Below, one piece after another: positions 43,643-51,515 of a DNA stretch of 64,000 nucleotides. Positions within the stretch are counted from its first letter, which is position 1. Each line of letters starts with the position of its first letter. Below the pieces are notes generated by a model. It was not told the origin of the DNA. It searched no databases and saw nothing but the letters and a program-made list of their open reading frames with translations. The stretch covers positions 186,001 to 250,000 of the forward strand of contig NZ_JAAVUR010000002.1 in assembly GCF_018449545.1 (NCBI RefSeq), read 5' to 3'. A program made the translations under genes and the position numbers. This DNA is from Granulicella sp. dw_53. Lineage in GTDB: Bacteria > Acidobacteriota > Terriglobia > Terriglobales > Acidobacteriaceae.

Positions 43643-43679
43643 ACGCGTCTCAAATATCCCTTCTGTCTAATATAGAGAG
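43643..43679. promoter_or_regulatory. shared divergent promoter region of cca and tsaD
   Basis: Only 37 bases separate the two starts. TAATAT at 43668-43673 faces tsaD and, on the other strand, TATATT faces cca. For tsaD the predicted transcription start is at or next to the ATG, so its mRNA may be leaderless; for cca a short leader with AAGGGA results. No good -35 box is seen for either. Confidence 0.4.
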
Positions 43680-44861
43680 ATGTACGAAAGCGGCAGCACC
43701 GGGCAGGACCAGAGGCAGGGCAGCGGCCTGATCCTCGGCATCGAATCCTCCTGCGACGAGACCGCCGCCGCCGTCGTCCGCTCCGGCTCCCATGCCCTCT
43801 CCAACGTCGTCGCTTCGCAGATGGCCCTGCACGCCAACTATGGAGGCGTCGTCCCGGAGCTCGCCTCCCGCGAGCACCTGCGCAACATCGTCCCCGTTGT
43901 CCGCGAAGCCCTCTCTCGCGCCAATGTTTCTTTCGCCGACCTCGACGCCATCGCCGTCACCGCCGGTCCCGGCCTCGCCGGAGCACTCCTCGTTGGCATC
44001 ACCTACGCCAAGGCACTCACCTTCGGTCTGGATAAGCCGCTCATCGCCGTTAACCACCTGGAAGGCCACATCCACGCCGTCCTCATGGAGGCTCGCGACC
44101 GTGCCGAAGCGCCGATGGAGCTTCCTCTTCTCGCCCTGGTCGTCTCCGGAGGCCACACCCACCTCTACCTCGCCCGGCACTCGGAAGACCCGCAGGGCAG
44201 GGAAGCCTGGACCTACCAAAACGTAGGCCGCACCGTGGACGACGCCGCCGGCGAAGCCTTCGACAAGGTCGCCAAGCTCCTCGGCCTCGGCTACCCTGGC
44301 GGCCCCTGGATCGATACCCTCGCTCCTCACGGCAACCCCCGCGCCGTGCCCTTCCACTTCGGCCAGATCAAGCCGCGTATTCCGTCTGCAACCACCACCT
44401 ACGATCTCTCCTTCAGCGGCATCAAGACCGCCGTCCTCCGCTACACCCAGACCCACGCCATGCACGACAGCATCGAAGCCCGCCGCCACGCCCTCGCCGC
44501 CAATCCGGCGCTCAAGCCCTCCTCGCCAGAGGCGCTCGCCCTCCTCGACCCCCAGACCCTGGACCTTATCGCCTCCTTTCAATACGCGGTCGTCGGCAAC
44601 CTCCTCCGCCAGACCTTCGCCGCTGCCGCGGCCTTCGGAGTCCGCGGCCTGGTCGTCTCCGGTGGAGTCGCCTCCAACTCCGAGCTCCGCCGCCGCTTCT
44701 CTGCTGAAGCTGCCCGCCGTGGCCTTCCGGCGGCCTTTCCGTCGCTGGCTCTCTCCACCGACAACGCCGCCATGATCGCCGCCGCCGCCTGGCCCAAGTT
44801 CCTCGCCGCGGACTTCGCCCCGGAAGATCTGAGCGCCACCCCTCAACTCCGTCTCGGCTAA
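43680..44861 (+). CDS. tsaD: tRNA threonylcarbamoyladenosine transferase subunit TsaD
   Basis: Transfers threonylcarbamoyl from its AMP form to A37 of ANN-decoding tRNAs, with TsaB, TsaC and TsaE. The ASKHA motif [48 protein letters not shown] (metal-binding His pair), [35 protein letters not shown] (in parts) and [12 protein letters not shown] are all present. At 393 residues it is full length. It begins with a 17-residue lead before the catalytic motif. A 92-base gap follows before cysS. Confidence 0.95.
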   Translation: MYESGSTGQDQRQGSGLILGIESSCDETAAAVVRSGSHALSNVVASQMALHANYGGVVPELASREHLRNIVPVVREALSRANVSFADLDAIAVTAGPGLAGALLVGITYAKALTFGLDKPLIAVNHLEGHIHAVLMEARDRAEAPMELPLLALVVSGGHTHLYLARHSEDPQGREAWTYQNVGRTVDDAAGEAFDKVAKLLGLGYPGGPWIDTLAPHGNPRAVPFHFGQIKPRIPSATTTYDLSFSGIKTAVLRYTQTHAMHDSIEARRHALAANPALKPSSPEALALLDPQTLDLIASFQYAVVGNLLRQTFAAAAAFGVRGLVVSGGVASNSELRRRFSAEAARRGLPAAFPSLALSTDNAAMIAAAAWPKFLAADFAPEDLSATPQLRLG

Positions 44862-44953
44862 TCGTTCGCCTATCAGCTAAAATCAACCCAGAACTTTAAG
44901 CGAGAGCAGTCTGCACCGAGCCACGAGCCGGCTGCGGCAGGGATATACCGCAC

Positions 44954-46450
44954 GTGGCGACACTGGAACTCTTCAACACCCTCAGCGGAAAGATAGACAC
45001 GCTCGAACCCGTCGGTGCCCCCGAACTGCGCATGTACTGCTGCGGTCCTACCGTCTACGACTACGGCCACATCGGCAACTTCCGCACCTTCCTCCACGTC
45101 GACGTCCTGCGGCGCTTCGTCCACCAGCTTGGCATCCCCACCAAACACGTCATGAACGTTACCGACGTCGACGACAAGATCATCCGCAACGCCGCTGCCG
45201 CCGGCCTTCCCATCGCCGAGTACACCGCTAAGTTCGAAAAAGCCTTCTTCGAGGACCTCACCGCCCTCAACATCGAGCTCCCCGAGCACATCTCCCACGC
45301 CACCAAGAGCATTCCGGAGATGGTCTCCCTCATCCAGCAGCTCGCCGAAAAAGACATCGCCTATCAGGCCGAGGACGGAAGCTGGTACTTCCGCATCGCC
45401 CGCGATCCCGACTACGGCAAGCTCTCCAAGAAGGACCTCGAAAACATAACCGACGGAGCTCGCGTCGATCTCGACGAGTACGAGAAGGACGCCGCCCGCG
45501 ACTTTGCCCTCTGGAAGGCCGTCAAGCCGCCCGTCAACGGAATCCCCGAGCCCTCCTGGGACACCGCGCTCGGCATCGGACGTCCCGGCTGGCACATCGA
45601 GTGCTCCGCGATGGCCACCAAGTTCCTGGGGCAGTCCTTCGACCTCCATGCCGGCGGCGAAGATCTCATGTTCCCGCACCACGAGAACGAGATCGCCCAG
45701 TCCGAGTGCGCCTCCGGCACTACCTTCGCCCGCCACTGGATGCACGTCCGCTTCCTGCTCGTCGAAGGTCGCAAGATGTCCAAGTCGGAGGGCAATTTCT
45801 ACACCCTCCGCGATCTGCTCCTTAAGGGCTACCGCGCCTCGGCCATCCGCTTCCTGCTGCTCTCGGTTCCGTATCGCAACCAGATGAACTTCACCATCGA
45901 CGGCCTCACCGAGTCCACCAACGCCGTCGATCGCCTCCGTACCTTCCACAAACGCCTCCTCACCGGCACCTTCCCCGAAGGCCTCGATCCCACCATCGCC
46001 GCCGCCACCGTCAAGGCCGAGCAGGACTACACCGCCGCCCTGGCCAGCGATCTCAACACCGCTGAAGCTCGCGCCGCCATCTTCGACCTCGTCCGCGCCG
46101 CTAACGCCGCCGCCGACCGCTGCACTCTCCTGGCAGGCAACGTCGCAGAGATCCTCCGCGTCCTCGCCCTCTTCGACGGCGTCTTCGCTGTCCTCGAAGA
46201 CCGCGACGCCGCTCTCACCCGAGTCGCGCTCGCCTGGGCCGAGCGCGAAGGCCGCCTCGACGAGGCCTCCCCCGAGCTCCTCGCCACCCTCGCCCTCACC
46301 GACGCCGACATCGACGCCCTCGTAGCCGAGCGCACCCAGGCCAAGAAGACCCGCAACTTCGCCCGCGCCGACGCCATCCGTAACGACCTCCTCGCCAAGG
46401 GCATCCTCATAGAAGACGGCAAAGACGGCGTCCGTTGGAAGCGCAAGTAA
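44954..46450 (+). CDS. cysS: cysteine--tRNA ligase
   Basis: Class I synthetase charging tRNA-Cys. MYCCGPTVYDYGHIGNFRT (HIGH as GHIGN), GWHIECSAMA, GGEDLMFPHHENEIAQSE and KMSKSEGNFYTL contain the two ATP motifs and the Cys/His zinc ligands. Length 498 is normal. Translation starts at GTG 44954, which directly precedes the family N-terminus (ATLELFNTLSGK). It is downstream of tsaD; no T-box is seen in the leader. Confidence 0.95.
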   Translation: MATLELFNTLSGKIDTLEPVGAPELRMYCCGPTVYDYGHIGNFRTFLHVDVLRRFVHQLGIPTKHVMNVTDVDDKIIRNAAAAGLPIAEYTAKFEKAFFEDLTALNIELPEHISHATKSIPEMVSLIQQLAEKDIAYQAEDGSWYFRIARDPDYGKLSKKDLENITDGARVDLDEYEKDAARDFALWKAVKPPVNGIPEPSWDTALGIGRPGWHIECSAMATKFLGQSFDLHAGGEDLMFPHHENEIAQSECASGTTFARHWMHVRFLLVEGRKMSKSEGNFYTLRDLLLKGYRASAIRFLLLSVPYRNQMNFTIDGLTESTNAVDRLRTFHKRLLTGTFPEGLDPTIAAATVKAEQDYTAALASDLNTAEARAAIFDLVRAANAAADRCTLLAGNVAEILRVLALFDGVFAVLEDRDAALTRVALAWAEREGRLDEASPELLATLALTDADIDALVAERTQAKKTRNFARADAIRNDLLAKGILIEDGKDGVRWKRK

Positions 46451-46589
46451 TCGATCCTTCCTTCATCTGTCATCCAGCAGGGATCCGCTTTGTCGTTGCC
46501 GTCCTTTTGACGTCATCCAAACCAGCCCCATCCACCCGCAATCGGCATCCAACAAGAGACCGCTGAAAAGCCGCGTCCAGAAAGAAGCC

Positions 46590-47282
46590 ATGCAAACTCT
46601 CCTCGCAAGTCGCCTCTTCACCCTCTGCATCCTGGCCGCGGGCATCGCCGCCCACGCCCAATCTCCCCTCACCGAGTGGAGTAATGAAGCCCTGAATATC
46701 CGCTTCAACTATCCCTCCGATCTCACCAAGGCCGACTCCTCCCAGGCCTTGAAGGACGGACACCTCACCCTCCTCGGCATCTCCGGAGACTCCGATCCCA
46801 CCCTCGCAGCCGCGACCCGTTGCCTCCGCCCCAACCTGCTCCTTCAACTCAACCCAACAGCCGGCAGCCAGAAATCCGCCACCATCCTCTTGGCCGAGCT
46901 CGACGTCTCCTGCCTCACTCCAGAGCAGCAGGTCAACGCCAAAGACCTCCTCGCGAACATGGCTGAACTCGTCACCAAAGTCCCTGGCATGTCCTCCATC
47001 GCCCCGCCCGCCTGGTACAACGTAGGCTGGCAGAAGGTCCACATGGCCGCCGCTCAAGGCATGCCCCAGGGTGGTATAACTCCCCCCGGAGTCACCCCAC
47101 CGCAACTCTTCACCATGGGCTTCTCCACCAACTGGAGCAACCACCTGCTCGTCTGGTACTTCTCTTCGAACAGCACCGAAGAGCTCAACCGGATCACCAA
47201 AAGCACCGTCCGCTTCGGCCGCTCTGCCGCCGCCCCGCTCTACGCCAGCACCATCGGTAACTCCAGCAACTCCGCGCAATAG
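46590..47282 (+). CDS. secreted hypothetical protein
   Basis: A 230-residue exported protein. The signal peptide ends at AAHAQ (residue 24). The mature part starts WSNEALNIRFNYPSDLTKA, which resembles the N-terminus of small secreted proteins with a PsbP/MOG1-like fold, and later has LLLQLNP, LDVSCLTPEQQ and a Gly/Pro-rich loop GMPQGGITPPGVTPPQ. No enzyme motif is found. It is 139 bases after cysS and 179 before moaA, so it may be a single-gene unit. Confidence 0.7.
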   Translation: MQTLLASRLFTLCILAAGIAAHAQSPLTEWSNEALNIRFNYPSDLTKADSSQALKDGHLTLLGISGDSDPTLAAATRCLRPNLLLQLNPTAGSQKSATILLAELDVSCLTPEQQVNAKDLLANMAELVTKVPGMSSIAPPAWYNVGWQKVHMAAAQGMPQGGITPPGVTPPQLFTMGFSTNWSNHLLVWYFSSNSTEELNRITKSTVRFGRSAAAPLYASTIGNSSNSAQ

Positions 47283-47461
47283 CACCGAATCCACGAAATT
47301 CCAGTCCTATGAAAAAGAGTGCATACAATAGATTCTGAGAAGAATGCTTGAGAAAATCAGCCTAAACCGTAGCTATACTCAGAGAATCCGCGTGAGCCTA
47401 CCCCAGAGCTTCATTTAGACGCCGACTGCATCTAATCCTAAGGGACTTTAGAAGTTAACCC

Positions 47462-48565
47462 ATGGCTGCCACTTTAACCTACATCTCGCCCATAGCGTTT
47501 GAACCGGCCAGGAGCAGAGATGCGGTAGAAATGGAAGGCCGGTTACGCGACAAGTTCGGACGCGCCATCACCGATCTCAGGATCTCCGTCACAGACCGCT
47601 GCAACTATCGCTGCGTCTACTGCAGAACCGGCAACGAGGGCGCGCAGTACAGCGAGCTTCCCATCGCCGACTATATGCGCATGGTGAAGATCTTCGTCTC
47701 CCTTGGAGTGGAAAAGGTCCGCCTCACCGGAGGCGAGCCGCTCCTGCGCTCCGGTCTCGTGGATATGGTGAAAGATTTATCCTCGCTGCGCACCGCCTAT
47801 AGCTCCGAGACACCCGACGGAACATATCTACCAGCCGATATACCGTTGGACATCGCTCTCACCACGAACGGCCATCTCCTCGAAGGTCTGGCGGAGCCGC
47901 TGCAACGCGCCGGGCTAAGCCGTGTAACCGTCAGCATGGACGCCGTAGACTCCGAAACCTTCACCGCCATCACGCGAGTTCCTCGCAGCTTCGACAAGGT
48001 CCTCGCCGGAATCCGCAAAGCCCAGGACGTCGGTCTGGGACCCGTAAAGATAAACTGTGTGCTCCTGCGCGGCTTCAACGACGGGCAAATCGAACAATTT
48101 GCGGAGTTCTCCCGCCGCGAGCGAGTCATTGTTCGATTTATCGAGTTTATGCCTCTGGAGGAAGATCGCACCTGGAAGCCAGAGACAGTTGTACCCATGG
48201 ACGAGATCGTCAGCCGCCTGAACGCCTACCGGCCGCTGGTCGAACTTCCGCCCAACCACGCAAGCGAGACCGCGAAGCGCTTCACCTTCGACGATGGCTT
48301 GGGCGAGATCGGCATTATCGCGCCGGTCTCACGCCCCTTCTGTGGCCATTGCAGTCGGGTGAGGCTCACCTCCGATGGCAAGATTCGGACCTGTCTCTTC
48401 TCGCAGAGCGATCACGACCTGCAGGGAGAGATGGCGCGAGGTGGAACAGATGACGAGTTGAGTGCGTATATCCGTCGTATCGTCATGCGCAAAGAAGCTC
48501 GCCATCATATCGGCGAACCTGGCTTTGAAAAACCTTCTCGCAGTATGGTCCACATCGGCGGCTAA
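47462..48565 (+). CDS. moaA: GTP 3',8-cyclase MoaA
   Basis: Radical-SAM enzyme for the first step of molybdenum cofactor synthesis. C47, C51 and C54 (CNYRCVYC) bind the SAM [4Fe-4S] cluster; RLTGGEPLLR, TTNGHLL and SMDA follow; the second cluster site is CGHCSRVR ... TCLF. The sequence ends in Gly-Gly, the required C-terminus. A 26-residue N-terminal lead is unusual. The 5' region 47283-47461 contains a TATACT -10-like box but I see no Moco riboswitch. It is needed for the formate dehydrogenase in this window. Confidence 0.95.
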   Translation: MAATLTYISPIAFEPARSRDAVEMEGRLRDKFGRAITDLRISVTDRCNYRCVYCRTGNEGAQYSELPIADYMRMVKIFVSLGVEKVRLTGGEPLLRSGLVDMVKDLSSLRTAYSSETPDGTYLPADIPLDIALTTNGHLLEGLAEPLQRAGLSRVTVSMDAVDSETFTAITRVPRSFDKVLAGIRKAQDVGLGPVKINCVLLRGFNDGQIEQFAEFSRRERVIVRFIEFMPLEEDRTWKPETVVPMDEIVSRLNAYRPLVELPPNHASETAKRFTFDDGLGEIGIIAPVSRPFCGHCSRVRLTSDGKIRTCLFSQSDHDLQGEMARGGTDDELSAYIRRIVMRKEARHHIGEPGFEKPSRSMVHIGG

Positions 48566-48648
48566 ACTGGTATGCCCCTGGTTCAGGGGAACAGGAATAA
48601 TCGATTTAGAATTCTGTTCATTCCAGGTACGCAGCTGATGTACTTGCA

Positions 48649-49755
48649 GTGTTTCCCGGTGAGTCGTTGAAAGAAAGACGCCAATTCGAGGTCATTGAGA
48701 GTCGCCAGATGGATCACCTTCGGGTGTTCCACGAAGTGGCGCGTGCGCTCACCGCATCGTTGGAGCTCGAAGACATCCTCGGCACCATCATGGAGAAGAT
48801 GGCGCAGTTCTTCGGCCCCGAGCGCTGGTCTCTTCTGATGGTCGACGACACCACCAACGAGCTGTACTACGCCATCGCCGTAGGCGAAAACGCGCAAAGC
48901 CTCAAGGGCCTGCGCGTCAAGATGGGCGAAGGCGTGGCAGGCTGGGTGGCCCAAACTGGCAATCCGCTGGTCGTTCCGGACGTCTCGCTCGATCCCCACT
49001 GGTCCGCGTTCTCCCGGCGCTTTCCCGACCTCAACATCCAGTCCATCGCCTGCGTGCCGGTGCGCTCCGGAAACAAGACGCTCGGAGTCATCCAACTCCT
49101 CAACAGCAAGCTTGACCTGCTCTCCGAGTACTCCATCTCCTTCCTGCGCATCCTGTGCGACTACGCCGCCATCGCAATCCAGAACGCCCGCTCGATGACC
49201 CTCATCCAGGAGCTGACGATCACCGACGACTGCACTGGGCTCTTCAATGCGCGGCATCTGTACACCATGCTGGACGAGCAGATAAAGGTCGATGAGGACT
49301 TCACGCTGCTCTTCATCGATCTCGATCACTTCAAGGCCATCAACGACACGCACGGCCATCTGGTGGGCAGTAGACTGCTCGCCGAGGTCGGCAGCTTGAT
49401 GAAGCGCTCCCTTGGACCGAACAACGCCTCCTTCCGCTACGGCGGAGACGAGTTCGTGGCGCTCATGCCCGGCATGGGCAAGGTTCAGGGCATCGAAGCG
49501 ACCATGCGGCTGCGCGACGATCTCCGCACCGCCCGCTTCCTCGAAGGAGCGGGGCTCTCGCTGCGCATCTCCGGCAGCTTCGGCATGGCCACCTTCCCCG
49601 AGGACGGTCATACCGTCCCCACCATCCTGCGCGCCGCCGACACCATGATGTACGAGGCGAAGAACGCCACACGCGACAACGTCGCCGTCGCGGGACGCGG
49701 TCTCCTCCTCGAGATGGACCGTGCAACCGGCGCCGCCCGCGTAGGTCGAAAGTAA
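48649..49755 (+). CDS. GAF-GGDEF diguanylate cyclase
   Basis: A 368-residue cytoplasmic signalling protein. An N-terminal GAF domain (residues about 25-175: LTASLELEDILGTIMEKM, GEGVAGWVAQTGNPLVVPD, SIACVPVRSGNKTLGVIQLL in blocks) senses an unknown ligand. A GGDEF domain follows with LLFIDLDHFKAINDTHGH and the intact active site RYGGDEF. The inhibitory RxxD site that normally lies just before it is replaced by GPNN, so product feedback may be lost. Start is GTG 48649; ATG 48709 is a possible shorter start. Confidence 0.9.
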   Translation: MFPGESLKERRQFEVIESRQMDHLRVFHEVARALTASLELEDILGTIMEKMAQFFGPERWSLLMVDDTTNELYYAIAVGENAQSLKGLRVKMGEGVAGWVAQTGNPLVVPDVSLDPHWSAFSRRFPDLNIQSIACVPVRSGNKTLGVIQLLNSKLDLLSEYSISFLRILCDYAAIAIQNARSMTLIQELTITDDCTGLFNARHLYTMLDEQIKVDEDFTLLFIDLDHFKAINDTHGHLVGSRLLAEVGSLMKRSLGPNNASFRYGGDEFVALMPGMGKVQGIEATMRLRDDLRTARFLEGAGLSLRISGSFGMATFPEDGHTVPTILRAADTMMYEAKNATRDNVAVAGRGLLLEMDRATGAARVGRK

Positions 49756-49768
49756 CGAAACCCCAAGC

Positions 49769-50830
49769 CTAACTAGGCCGCCGCCGCTCCAGATTCAAGG
49801 GCCGCTTCGGTTGAGGCTTCAGCGCATCCGGATTCTCCGGAGCGACCGGATGCACCCCAAAGTCCCACACCCCAAGATTCACCTCTTTCTCCGAGATGAT
49901 CTCCATCAGCGCGAACTCGCCGAAGTCCAGCGGCTGCTTCGGACTGATCTTCATCCAATGCCCTCCAGGAAGCAGCTCCGTCGTCGTCTCGACGACATCC
50001 TCCTGCCGCCGCACCCCTCCCAGCATGTTGATCTTGAAGCTCGCCACCACCCTCGCCCCCGTACGCACATCCGTGCGGACGATCACGTACCGGCTATCCG
50101 GCGAGCCTCCCGCCGGCGCGCTTGGAGCCTGCCCCGTAGCGCCGTGCGTATCCACGACCAGCGGAGGCCCGCCCGTAGGCGGCGCATTGAAGTCCCCAAC
50201 CCGCAGATACAGGACCGGCGAGTTGACGTGGAGCTGAATCGCCGCCTTCTCCCCCTTCAACTGGATGAGCTGATGCGAGCTGGCCAGCGGATTGATCGTC
50301 GCGCGCAAAATGTTGTGCGCGGTATTGCGGTTCAGCTCGCCTCCGGACTGCGCCAGCGGAACCAGCTCCGGAGTTCCACGGAAGGTATCCAGGGCAAGCA
50401 CACTATCCTCCTCCGGCAGCCGCAGGTCGGTGGCGACCTCTGGCGTAAGCGCGGCGCGGTCCGCCTCCTCCTTCAGCAGCTCCGGATCGATCGGCGGAGC
50501 TTGGCCCGGCTCTCCCTCAGGAGCGGCAGTATGCCGTGCCTCCCACTTACGGGTCGCGTCCAGGTCGACTAGCTCCGTCGGAACCTCCTCCTCCGCCCCG
50601 CCCCGCTCCGCGCTCACGTAGCGAACGACATTGCCGACGATACGGTAGCTCATAACGATCTGATACGAACCGTCTTTCAGGATCAGACGGGTACGATGGG
50701 GCGTCGTCACCGGCGCTGGCGGAACCAGTGGCCTCTGCTGCTGTTGCGCAGCCGCCGTCGCCGCCGCGGCAGGCAGGAGCAGTGCTGCGGTCAGGGTGAA
50801 TATTGCTTCGGCTGCAAACTTTGTGCGCAT
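49769..50830 (-). CDS. secreted hypothetical protein, acidobacterial type
   Basis: A 353-residue exported protein. The signal peptide (AIFTLTAALLLPAAAATAAAQ) is followed by a Gln/Pro run and a conserved block RLILKDGSYQIVMSYRIVGNVVRYVSAER, given in two halves RLILKDGSYQIV and SYRIVGNVVRYVS, which looks like a small beta-domain. Later parts are Pro/Glu-rich, and a C-terminal beta-rich region includes YVIVRTDVRTGARVVASF and WMKISPKQPLDFGEFALME. I do not recognise a named family. ATG 50830 is preferred to the first start of the frame. It is convergent with the GGDEF gene. Confidence 0.7.
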   Translation of the reverse strand: MRTKFAAEAIFTLTAALLLPAAAATAAAQQQQRPLVPPAPVTTPHRTRLILKDGSYQIVMSYRIVGNVVRYVSAERGGAEEEVPTELVDLDATRKWEARHTAAPEGEPGQAPPIDPELLKEEADRAALTPEVATDLRLPEEDSVLALDTFRGTPELVPLAQSGGELNRNTAHNILRATINPLASSHQLIQLKGEKAAIQLHVNSPVLYLRVGDFNAPPTGGPPLVVDTHGATGQAPSAPAGGSPDSRYVIVRTDVRTGARVVASFKINMLGGVRRQEDVVETTTELLPGGHWMKISPKQPLDFGEFALMEIISEKEVNLGVWDFGVHPVAPENPDALKPQPKRPLNLERRRPS

Positions 50831-51051
50831 ATGCTTCGTCTTACCTATATGGGTTCGTGTGGGTAACGGCAAAAGCGTTGGATTCACTCAAGATCGCGCC
50901 CGGCCAGCAAGTTGGACGCGTGTCTGACGGAACGGTTTCTCTCCCGCCCACCTATCGAGACGAATCTTCGTCTTTCGCGCATCTCGCCTTGCCGGCTTCA
51001 ATAGCGCCACAACTCTAACTGTGCTACACCGTTAAGACTACCCTGAAACTG

Positions 51052-51405
51052 ATGCAGACCCCTCTCCAACCCGGACAGACCGGCCAGCAACGGCCCATGT
51101 GGCTCCGCGCCCTGGCCCTGTTGTGTCTGATGCTGGTCTGCTTCGCGAGCACGGTTCAGGTCTGCCACATCCACGGAGAGCTCGCGCCGCTCAGCTCGGA
51201 CTCCGACTCCCGCCAGGCCGTCCCCGACCACTGCCCGCTCTGCGTCGCTATGCACTCTGCCATGCCGGCGGCCTCGCACGTTGCTCCGGATCCGGTGTTG
51301 CAGGTACACGCGGTTCTCCCCAAGGCCATTGCCATTCAGCGCATCCAGCGCTGGCACTACGAGCTCTTCAGCCGGCCTCCGCCGGGTATGCCCTCTCGCG
51401 CATAA
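51052..51405 (+). CDS. hypothetical small Cys/His membrane-associated protein (DUF2946-like)
   Basis: A 117-residue protein with one N-terminal hydrophobic helix (LRALALLCLMLVCFASTVQV) followed by CHIHGE and DHCPLCVAMHSAM. The hydrophobic lead plus CPLC/HS motif resembles DUF2946-type proteins found beside TonB-dependent receptors, often linked to metal handling. It lies 110 bases upstream of the TonB receptor on the same strand, which supports co-expression. The start is ATG 51052; no good ribosome site is seen. Confidence 0.6.
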   Translation: MQTPLQPGQTGQQRPMWLRALALLCLMLVCFASTVQVCHIHGELAPLSSDSDSRQAVPDHCPLCVAMHSAMPAASHVAPDPVLQVHAVLPKAIAIQRIQRWHYELFSRPPPGMPSRA

Positions 51406-51515
51406 CCTGGCAGGCGAACGGAAATCTTCAGAGCACCCATAAAAACTCTGGTCCCTGTCTCCACGAGCAATCTCGTTGGCTCGATCGCGCATCTCCAGCT
51501 CGACAGGAGCGTTTC

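Noticed and set aside
47283-47461. A possible molybdenum-cofactor riboswitch in the moaA leader
   Set aside because: No stable conserved helices of that class are seen; only a TATACT -10-like box is visible.
51099-51515. N-terminal extension of the TonB receptor frame
   Set aside because: It overlaps the small Cys/His gene in another frame, is Arg/Pro-rich, and the ATG at 51516 has a good ribosome site and starts a signal peptide.
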